A stretch of DNA of 64,000 nt from Vanilla planifolia (Eukaryota; Streptophyta; Magnoliopsida; Asparagales; Orchidaceae), in NCBI GenBank assembly GCA_023846275.1, contig CM043878.1, positions 9,803,501 through 9,867,500 on the forward strand, read 5' to 3'. The translations under genes were made by a program, and so were the position numbers. Below, in pieces: positions 26,375-38,300 of the stretch (position 1 is the stretch's first letter; each line of letters begins with the position of its first letter). The notes beneath the pieces were generated by a model. It ran no database searches and had not been told where the DNA came from. It saw nothing but the letters and a program-made list of their open reading frames with translations.

Positions 26375-29300
26375 CTAGATGAGTATCCGTATGACAGCAA
26401 GACCAACAGCAGATATTGAAACCAGGGTACCAATGCAGTACTTTATTACATCATATTTAGCAGCTTCCAGTTGAGCCTTCAAGGCATGGATTTCCTGAAA
26501 TCATGTTGTAATAAACTATGATGTAGCCATGAACAGAAACTATGATTCATTTCATTTCTCCCAAACCAAAACTCACCCGATCAAGCTTGTTGGTAAGTTC
26601 GGCTGTTTCGGCACCCTGTTTGGCAAGCTCGTCGCGCAATCGCCTACATTAGTTAGTCAATAAGAACCATCTGAACCAAGTTTACAAAAGGCATTTCTTT
26701 ACATCTTATGGTAACTAAAAGCAAGTAATGGCTTCAACTAAAGTAATTTTAAGCAACTCATGGTATGTCTAGCATGAAATTGCAATTGATTGCATGTCTG
26801 CACTCGCTAAATTCAACTAGGGGTATGCATTTAACTGATGGCCCAACAAATAAAAATGTTGGCTTGCATGAACAAAGATCGTTGTGAAACTCTATAAAAC
26901 ACATGAAGGATGTGTTTGTTTGGAAGGTCAAATTAATGTGCTCAAACTTCCTAACAATGCAATGGACATGTTTAGAGAGTGGATTCCTACCTTAGGTTAT
27001 GGTCACTGTGGGAGAACCTCTACTCAAATTGCACAACTTTTTTTTATTCTTTACTTTTTGGAGTTATTGCATATTTACTATACTTTTATCTTCAAAAGTC
27101 GAAGTTAATACGATATTTATATACTCACCTTATTTTTAACGTTGTAACTTAGCCACAATTTATAAAATGTCAATGTACTATAACCACAAGTTTTCACTTC
27201 AATAACTGGATTCCCATCTTATTGTGTTTTAATAATAGCTGCTGAAATAAATGAAAACCCAAGTCAAATTTGGCATTCTTCGTTTACCATAAACAAAAAA
27301 AAACTCAAATTGATGCAGTTTCCAACCATGCAATGCAACTTTGGGTAAATATTTTTCTTAATGTGCATGGATTGAGATGAATATACAATTGTTTGCACCA
27401 TGAATTTTTCATGTTTTCCTAATCTAACTCCTGATTTCTCATATCACACCCCTCATTTGAAATGAATTATTGCCTCTTATTTCCAAATCGGTAATATTCG
27501 ATCACCTTTCACAGTTTCTTCTCGAGGAATGTCCGAATTTGCATTGGTTTGTGGTTGACCAAAAAAAAGAACTTAAGTTAATTGAGGCAAATGAAAATAG
27601 AAGTACACAAACAAGTTATTAAATGTGACATTAGATTTCAAAAAACATAAATACTATACAAACAAGAAATTCTGTATCAATTCCTGCAGTTTTGCATTGC
27701 TTGCCAGCATTTCTGAGATAACTGTTCATGTGGATGGAGACATGCAAACTTATGTATGTTCAAGGTTGATGAAATATAACAAGAATTAGATTCTTCCTTC
27801 CTAGAATGAAGGATTCAAGAAATCTTATAGGTCGTTACTTTCTTTAGACTATTGGTAGAAGTATGGAAAAAAGGACTCAAATGATACTATCCCTCTATCA
27901 CCCTAGAATGATAGGGATGATCTCATTGCACTTGGTCTGAAAATGCATTGCTATGGGTTCCATTTTTCCATTAAGTTTCAACGTCAACATATGCTCAAGA
28001 GGTAGTTGTCTATATAATGATAAAAGATAGATGTATTCTCAAGAAAGGAATAGCACTGGGTCCTCCAAACTGCTTGAATCCCATGAGTATGGTTGAGAAG
28101 CTATAAATGAGAAGGACTCTAAAATGCCATCAAGGAGGAAAAAAATTAAGTAACAACAATAGACATTATAGAACGAGAATAGTGACATCAGGCTTTATGG
28201 TCTATTATAGTGTTGCATCTTGGGGCATGGACCCATTTCGTCCTAGACTTTCTCATACATACTCCAAAAATGAGAAGAGGTATCAATGAAAGAAAAGGGG
28301 ATAGTCTATGTTGGAGGTCCTCAGACCTTTGAAGATTGTAAGAGTGGATATCAGAGCATCAACATAAAGGTCCTAATCATTAAACAAATCACCGATCTCA
28401 TTCATTATTTCTATCTCTTTCCTTTAATTTTACAGTTGTGATTTTGTCAATACATCTAATATTCTTTGACAAGCTTTCACGACTCTTATTTGATGTACCA
28501 GCTCTACCATCTTAAAATAACTTTCGAAAGATCAAGCTGGGTCATCAAATTCAAAGGCTTAGATCAAATAAGGATAGGCAAAAATGCTGAGATAGGATGA
28601 AACATTTATTAGGATGAGGAGAATTAAAAGGAAAATCCATCAGACGAGGTGCACAAACTTATGTCTCAAAACATAAGAGAAAGATATATAATTGCATGCA
28701 CCTGTATGCATTCAGGTGCAAGCAAACAATTATGCAGATGCACTTATCTGTTTACATGGGTTGGCCTGCAAATTCCTATAACGGAAAATGCCATGTGAAT
28801 TTCCAGAAATGTCAAAACAATTTCATTCACTAAAAGAGTACAAACACAATTCAAAGGTAATAATCTGAAATTGCAAATAAAATAACACCAAGGTTTCTTT
28901 CATCAGTTACCCTCTTTCAAGGTTCAGATCCAACCGCTGTCCTGCAGTTACCTTGTCTACCTCATACCTGTTGAAAAATAGATTATAACACAGGTCCCTG
29001 CAATGATGCATGCATTGATTTCAGTTGGAAGAAGAACAAACTTAAGCTCACTCCGCATCTTGTCAATGTCTGACTTAAGCTTTTCAGTTTCACGTTGCAG
29101 CAATGAAAAATGGTGTTCCTACACAGAAACAGTTTATCACTTTATAAATACAGACGGAAGAATGCCAAAGCACAAGTACAAGTCATCAATCCTGCAAACC
29201 AGGATCAATAATTCATCTCAGATAAAGCAACTACAACTGTTTAAATCATTGATACTCCTGCGACAAATTGTACTAGATAGTTGGGTTACTCGAAAATTGA

Positions 29301-32300
29301 TAAAACTCCAGCACAATGCATTCATCAAATGGTCTTTTTCACAGGAACAGATTTTTATCTTGCAGGGCAAAGCAAAAGCAAAGAATAAACAACAAAGTAG
29401 ACAATCAAGAAGAAAAACCACAAAATCTTCTCTACAAGACATTTTAGGTGCCTAATACACCTGAGTTCCGCTATCCTCAAATCAGAATATAAGGGGCTAT
29501 AGTCACATCAACTAGGCACAAAGCCATTCTCTTGTTTATTATTGTGTGACAGATTTCATAAGCTTTTCTATCTTAATATTAATCAAATAAGTTTCCCATA
29601 ATGAAGACCAGCATAAGAATTGACAATAGTAAATCTTCAATTTCATACATCGAAGCCATAAATGGCCTGAGAATAGATAAACTAAATACAACACTATGAT
29701 TCATTCTCCAGAATGCCATTACAAGAGCCCTAAATGGTCTAAAGGAGGAAATTCGTGACCTTATTTGGAGGTGATTTTACAACTGAACAAAAGCAAATCG
29801 TTAGTCACAGAAGCATATGTCTTATGTTTGCATCTCTCTTCTCTTGTGCACTGCTCTTTTTTCTTCTCATTGTACCATAACTAACATGGGTCGGTCTCAT
29901 CTTCTTCCTAAGGTAAACCACCACACCTCTTCTCTGTTCTTCATTCTAAGAATTATTAGTACTTTATTTTCTCTTCATGCCTCCCCACCGATTCTTCATC
30001 TCTTTCCTCCCACATCATATCAACACTTAGGCCACAACCCTCTTCACAATCTTTCACCTATACTCATTACTGGAACAATAACAATCGGCAATGTTTCTCA
30101 TTTTTTCCATCAAACTAAACTCCTCATATCTTCCATGAAAAGCCCCAATAATTCGTCTCTTTAATAGTCAAGGAAAGCTTGGCCACCTAGATGGCACCAC
30201 AATTGCTTCACCCATAATCATCCCCTCCATTGATTTCAATGTATCCAAAACCTCAAATATATTTCTTGGTTCATGCGTGCGCAATAAACTATTTTTTGTC
30301 TATATGAGTCACTTTTCGAAGATGAATTTTGTAAGATACAAGGCATCATTTCTAAACGAGAGGAATGGCTAACCCTAGAAACAGCCTATGCTAATAATAC
30401 TTCTAAGCATGAATCCTACAATTCAAGATGTAATTGCTTGGCCTTCACAAAGGTGATTCCCCTATAGCTATACATCTTGAGAAGGTTATTTTATTTTCAA
30501 TGACCTGGTAACAATTAGTTGAACCCTTCCTATTAAGGAGGTCAATATTTTTGTATTCAAAGGTCAACACTAAATTTACTAACCTCATCATGGCAGTGAC
30601 AACTCAAGACACTTTATCTTGGAACTAAACAATTATTTATTAAGCCATAAAATACATCATCAACTATCTTCTCCAATCCTAACGATTACTACTACACCAT
30701 CTGTAAATTTTTCTTATGTGTTGATTCCTACCATTCCATGCACTAGGATGTCACAATTGCAGATGGCCTTGGTTCATGGTTGAGGATTCTTCTCTCATTG
30801 TAATGTTTGCGGATGCAATATTCATAATGTTAATCATTGTTTCATTCACAAATACCTCCAACAACATACCTTACAAGACCTCTCTAATAGAAGCTCCTTT
30901 TCTACATCAACAAATGCTAATATAGCTAATGTTTATCATCATCCAAGATCAAATTTCTACATTGACAATGGAGCTACCCATCATATAGTTCCTGATATTA
31001 CTTTTATGAAACTCTGTAAGTATAACGAAATGAATTAAGCTATTCTTAACAATGACACAATTTTGATTATTCTCCACATTGGCTCCTTTCACACTAATAG
31101 CGTTCTTTTACTTATATTTTGCATGCTATAAATATCTCTCAACCATTACAACGTGTTTCTCAACTTAAAAAGGCAATGTTGTCTCTAATAAATATTTTAC
31201 TAGTCACTTTGTTGTGAAGGACCTCTATAGAGGGAATACTTCTTAATGGTTGTCAACCTGACCTCTATTATCTACTTAATCCTTCTCTAAGTATATTGAC
31301 TACCATTCAATATCTTATTGACATTCAACAATCTAGACATGGTTGACCAAATATGTCCTTAATTGACTTGCCATTTTCAACTTTCTTTTGCTAGTATTAC
31401 CTCCTCAAATAATTGTGTTGCTATCAACAAGCTAATTCTCATCATATTACTCTATGTATTACTCAAACTATAAGCAAACATCCTTTACAAGTAATCCATA
31501 TTGATGTTTAGAGGTCCTTCTCTTGTGTCTCATTTGGTGGTTGTTTTTATGTCTCTTATAGATAATTTCTCAAAAAATGTATAATTTTATCTTAATCAAC
31601 ATCTATTTTTTTCCCCATATTATTTCGTTTCAAACCATGACTGACCAATAATTTAATTCTAAAATTATCTTATTTTAGAGTAATGGTGAAGAGTTTTACT
31701 TTACATTCTCAACTCAATAAATTTGATATTAGACATCGTATTTCTTATCTTATAATCAAGACCAAAACAATGCTATTAAATGGTTCCATCAGCAAATTGT
31801 TGAATTTAGCTTAGCCTGTTAACACAGGCTAATTATCACATTGTTCGTCTTTTTCATATACAACCTTTTTTTTTCATCAAAATGTTTTGTTGGCTTTGCC
31901 TTTTGTATCTTCAATCCCAATAATTATCACAAATTTGGTGTTCATAATATGTTTTCTTTAATGAATCTATAGATCTTTATACTACTGTTTCCATCCTAGG
32001 TTGTATCACCTGTTCGTTCTCCATAAGAATTTTTACATTATTTACTCGCTCCAAAGCCTTCTCCCTCCAACATCTTATTCATTCTACATGAGAAATTTTA
32101 CACTCTTTACCTGCTCAAAAACCTATTCTCGTCCTGCATCTTATTCATCTCCAGGCTCTTCACTACAGCCCATTATTCTTCCTGCAGCACCTTCTATATG
32201 ACCTCCTTCATCTCCGTAGACTATCCAATTGAGCAAAACCTCCCAACTGAACCTCAGCAACCACGCCAATACCAGCTCCCAGCTGCAGTTTTCCCCACCT

Positions 32301-35300
32301 GCATTGATGCTTCTCAACCTCTGTCACATCCTATGCGACTTTGAACAACAGACCACATTCACAAGACCAGCCCTTTCTACTCCTTATCAAAAACCATTGA
32401 CCTCCTTGAGCCTGAACCAACCACATACTAACAAGCACTCAAAAGCTCAATCTGAGAAAGGCAATACAGGATGAGTTTGATAGACTTTTATCCAATCAAA
32501 CTTGGTTTTTTTCCTCCACCCAAAAAAAATAACATTGGTTGCAAATGAATCTTCAAAATAAAAAGCAATGCTGATGGTTTAATCAATCAACATAAAACTC
32601 GGTTGCAAAGGGATTCCATCAAAAGTATGGCAATGGCTTCACTGAGATTTTCAGCACCAGTATCAAGCCCACTACTATACAAGTTATTCTCCCTCGCCAT
32701 AAGCAACAGCTGGGCTTTGAAACAGCTAGACATACAGAATGCATCCATACATTCTGCTCTCAATAAAAATGTCTATGTCGTTGAACCTCCAGGTTTTGTT
32801 GATGCCAACAAGCTCACCCCATGCATGTCATCTTCATAGGTCATTTTATGGCCTAAAGAAAGCATCTCAATTATGATTTCACAAGTTGTCCACTCATCTC
32901 ATGACTCGGTATCATCAACTCCAAAAATAACTCTTCTCTATTCATCAAATGTGAGCATAGTGTTCTTGCTTATTTATGTGGACAATACAATCTTTATTGA
33001 AAATACATCTAAAGATGTTCAATTCATTATTCAATGACTATGCTCTACATTTTCTAGACTTGAACTCCTCCCAACTGCTACAAGGATACATGTGCCCCAA
33101 CAGACGTACATCACTGGATTATTGTGGAAGCTATAGCTTGATAAAGTCAAACTTGTTAGGACATTGTTAGCTACGTCTCTACAATAAACCAAATGGCAAA
33201 CCCCTTTCCACTCCAAATGAACATCACCATGTTATCGGCTCACTACAATATCATAATAACATGTTCAAACATCGCTTCAATTATGCTTGCTCAAACCACA
33301 GAGAATTGAAGCACAATAAAGTGCATCCTGCACTATCTAAAGGGCACTTATAAACACAGGCTTTTGATTCAACGATACTCCAAGTCTCGACTTTGTGCTC
33401 TCTTGGATGTAGATTAGGTAGGTGTGTCCAGACGACTGACAATCCGCTAACGGTTTTGCTGTCTTTCTCAGCAATAACCTTATCTCTTGGTCTTCCAAGA
33501 AGCAACAAACTATCTCTAAGTCATCTACTAAGGCCAAATACTAAGCTCTTACTAATGTTTCTTGAGAATTGACTTGGATGTTTTCATTGCTCAATGAGTT
33601 ACATATCATTCAATCACGACCTCCTATCTAGTTGTGTGACAAACTTGGTGCTACCTACTTAGTCACTAGCCCAATATTTTTACCAAACATTTCAAAATTG
33701 ATTTTCACTTTGCATGCAATCAAATTGCTCGTTGAGAGTTGACAATCAAATTTATCTCCACTAAAAATTAACTTGCTGACATCTTCAACAAGTGATACTT
33801 GCTCCTTGCTATACAGAATTATGTTCCAAACTCTTGTATCCTCATTGTGGACAAGTCAAGGTATTAGCTAATAGCTAAACCTAATATCTAATGTGTGGGT
33901 TTACAAGTAATCCCCTTGATTAGTTAACAAAAGATTCTTCTAGATTATTTTTTATAACCAACTTTAGCTTATAATCTTTTATTTATGAAATTCCTTTGTG
34001 TGGCTTAAGCTAATCTATGTCTTTACTATTACTACTCTCTGCACTCATATTGTGCTATGTTTTCTTTTCATATTGTTGACACTAGTTATGGAACCAATCA
34101 ATTAAATAGAAATTTGTTTTAGCAAGCAATTTGGGATACCAAGATAAGTAGCACATCCCCTTAGCTAGTTAGAAAAGTCAAAAGTATCCCAAGTAGTTTA
34201 TCTATTATAAGCAATTGACTAACCACATTAGATGGTTAGATCAAACCACCAAATAGCCTCTGACAATCAGACCACTGTACTAAGTGGTCGAAGTATACTG
34301 CTATATCACTTTTGCTCTCATTTTCAACTTTGGCTCTTGTATAGATAATCCTTAAGAACATTAATAATGACAAATCAACTATGGAATTTTAGCAAGATTT
34401 TTAGACATTCTACAATGAAAATGGAATTTTCCACCTTGATATATTTTTCCAGTACCTCTTAATGACCGAGGATCAATGTGTTTATTCAAGATACCAATCA
34501 ATTAAATAAAAATTTACTTCAACGTAAATTTCTATTTATGTTAAAGTAAATAGAAATTTACTTTAACGAACAATTTTGGCAATGAGAAGATAAGTTGCAT
34601 ATTCACTTAACTAGCTAAAAAAGTTAAACTATCCCAATAGTTTGACCTATCTGAACAGTTGATGAACGACATTGGACGATTAAACCAAACCACCAAATAA
34701 CCTCAAATAATTAACCCACTACACTAGGTGGTCCAAATATATTGCTATGTTGTTTTTGCCCTTATTTTTAACCTTGGTTATTCATAGATAATGCTTAATA
34801 GCTCTGATAATGAGGAATCAACTATGGAGTTTTGGCTAGATTTTTTGAGTTTTCTACCATGAAACTGAGGTTTTCCATCTTGATGTGTTCATCTAAGGTA
34901 TTAATTAATTAAATAAAAATTCACTTTAACTGAATGAAAAAGTCAAACTACCATAGATCGTTTGTCCTATCTACTTTGAGTAGTTCACTAAACATTGGAT
35001 AATGAGATTAAACTATCAAATAGACTCAAACATTTAGTCCATTACACCAAGTGGTCTAAATACCTTGGCTCTTGTATACATATTTCTTAAGAGCTCTAGT
35101 AATGAAGAATCAACTAGGAAGTTTTAGCAAAGTTTTTTGGGCTTTCTACCATGAAAATGGGATTTTTCGCCTTGATGCATTCATCAAAGGTAACTCTTAA
35201 TGATCAAGGATCAATGTGTTCGTCAAGGTACATCATGATGTGTTCATCCAAAGTAATAATCAATTACCTAAATATTTATTTTAAAGTAATTTTCTATTTA

Positions 35301-38300
35301 TGTTAAAGTAAATAGAAATTTACTTCAACAAGCAATCTAGGCAATGACAACATTAGTTTCATGTGCCCTTAACTGGCTAAAAAATCAAACTACCCCAGGT
35401 AGTTTGACCTATCTACTATGAACGATTGACGAGCCACAACCCTCTGCACCAGGTGGTCCAAGTTTATTGCTATGTCGTTTTTGCCCTTATTTTCAACCTT
35501 GGCATTTGTACAAATAGTCCCTAAGAGCTATGATAATGAGGAATCAACTATGGAGTTTTAGCAAGATTTGTTTAAACTTTCTACCGTGAAAATGAGATTT
35601 TCCACCTTGATGTGTTCATCCAAAGAACCTATTAATGACTAAGAATTAATGTGTTCATTAAGGTACCTCTTGATATGTTCATCCAAGGTACCTCTTAAGT
35701 TCATCACAACCATCCAATTCTAGAAGTCAGTCATAGCAAAAGCCATTACATTATCCCAATGATCCCCAAACTCTTTTAGCTTTGGTTAATTCCTGCACTC
35801 CCCATCTTAAAGAGATTAGCTCATGTTAATCTAAAAAAATAATTCACCATTATTTTGATCTGCACTTGCTCCTTTTTTAGTCTACTCTATTGTTCCAATA
35901 AATTCATTTTAGTTTTTCCTCTCAGTTATGTATGAAGTTCTTTGATCCCCTTTCCTATTGATTTCTTGGAAGCCTTTATTTTTCAACCTCTTCCCCAACA
36001 AAATAGACTCCAAATTTTAAGAAACTCCAAAGAATAATATCTTGAAAAATTCCACATAATTTTCACATTTAGGATTTTTGTGGATTAGAACATTAAGGAT
36101 GCCTTTTGATAACTCCAATGTCTTAAAAATTTTGTTTTTGAGCAACCCCATTATTTGGCCCCATTACCCTTTCAAACCATCTTAGATGCCCATAGAACTT
36201 TGCAACTATTAGGACACATGTAGATTTACAATTTTAATGATCATCACATCATACAATTTCTTTTTCATACTCATAAGAAATTCCATCATCTATTACGATG
36301 TTGTTGTTTCTGTTTTTCTAGATTTTCAGTTTTGGTTTTATGTTTTTCCATTATATTACTACCACTAACAACACAACAAACAATCTTCATATGATCAATA
36401 AGGGCCCTTCCATCCTAAAATATAATTGCCTAATGTCATATCATTAATCATCCTTTAATATGTACTCATTTATATTTAGTTTCATCTTAATTCCAAGCAA
36501 GTTATGTCTTTAAACCTTAGCAACTTGGTTATTTTTTAACACATGAACACCTAATGGTCAACAAATTTTTGTCTATGTATTTCTACACGTGTACTATTAT
36601 GTCAATGTGCACCAAGCAATCCCCAGAATGTTCCAAGTGGTTTGTGTGCTGATAAAACAAGTTTCTAATCCCCCAGGCAACTAGATAAATCAAACTGTCC
36701 TAGGTAATTGAAAATTTCTTAGAGATGTCTGACTTGACAAATTCAAGAAGTTAATTAATTGCAATAGGCGGTTATATCAAACCACTTTGATCGGTTGTCT
36801 AGCTACACCAAGCAATTAGACCAAACAATCCTAGGCGATCAGGCCCCCCACTTGGGGTGCTCTGAGTATGTTATTATGTCGTTTCTGTCCTCATCCTCAA
36901 CCTCGACACCAATATAAATGCCACTTATGAGCTCTACTAACTACGAATTCAGTTATAGAAGTTTAGCATGGTTCTTTATGGTTTCTCCCATGACAAAAGG
37001 ATGATGTGACTTCTTAAGTCCATATGGTAACTATTAATAGATCCAAGAATGATGTGACTTCTTAAGTCCAACATGACCGAGGGTAGCAAGCCATAGCAAA
37101 AGACACTACGTTATCCCGACAATCCTCCACCCACATGTCTCCACTATCATTCCAACTCTCTCTAAGCTTGGTTGATTTCTACACTTCCCATCTTCAAGAA
37201 ACACTTTCATAAAATCTAAAAAAATAAATGAATGTTGGTTTGAAGAATGTTTGCTCCTCCTTGAGTTTACTTCCATATTAAAAGCACCATTACTTTGACC
37301 TCTCATTTATTGTAGAACTCTTTGATCCCTCTTTCAATCAAATCTGTCATTTCCCTAAAGCCTCTTATTTTCACCTTTTCCAACAACAACACAAGTTTCA
37401 AACTTCATGAAAGTTCAGACTCTGAACTCTTTGAAAGTTCAGGAGTGACAGTTTGGAAGTTCCCAACGGATTTCATCCTTGAGATATTTAGAGATTAAGA
37501 CTCTAAGCACAGACTGCATAGAAAATCCAGGGTTCTCACACGACACTGTTTTTGTGTCCCATTACACCTTCAAATCCACTCAAGTGGCTATGAAAATTTG
37601 CAGGTTGTTAGAACTTTTGTATGCCTACAGTTTTCATGTTTATTGCTCTTTGGGATCTTCCCTAATTCCTTGTCAAATAATTCCACAATTAATTGTCATG
37701 CTGCTGTTATTGTCTTCCCAGATTTTCAATTTATATTTTCGCATTTTCCCTTTGTGTTACCGCTAATGCCACCGCAGCCCTTCCTCCTCAATACCTAACT
37801 ATCACCATCATATTCCTAGTCATTATTGAGTTTGTGCTTTCGATTTGAACTTGCTTAATCTTAATTACAAGAAAGATCTATCCTACACCTTTACTATTTA
37901 GTTATTTTTAGGCACATTAACTCAGCTTCTTTTCCCAACACATCCTTAGCATTTCTTTGGTTTCCTTCAAAGAATTTCCACTTCCATCACAAAATACATT
38001 TATCTAATTATAAAGGTAAAAGGTAAACTGCAAGTGCATGCAAGCATGTGCGCATGAACGAGTTAATAGGCATATTTATATGTATGCATGTGCACAAGCA
38101 TGCATATGTGTATGTACTTATGGCTATGTGTTTGAATTATAATTTATTTATTTATTTTAACATTCTTTGGCTATCTCAAAATTTTAGAAATAATTAAAAT
38201 AGAGAGCTAAAACAAAAAAAAACTAATATAAAAATTAAAAACGTTGAAACTAGTTAGTTTGTAAAATCTTGATAAACAAATGCAGATATAAGTCTACAAG

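Noticed and set aside
29817-30164. 115-codon open frame with many Ser/Leu/His
   Set aside because: It lies in the leader-like part next to the copia relic and has no family motif; probably relic sequence.
30100-33890. Possible endogenous pararetrovirus
   Set aside because: An integrase between protease and reverse transcriptase, and RNase H at the end, is copia order; no movement or coat protein signature was seen.
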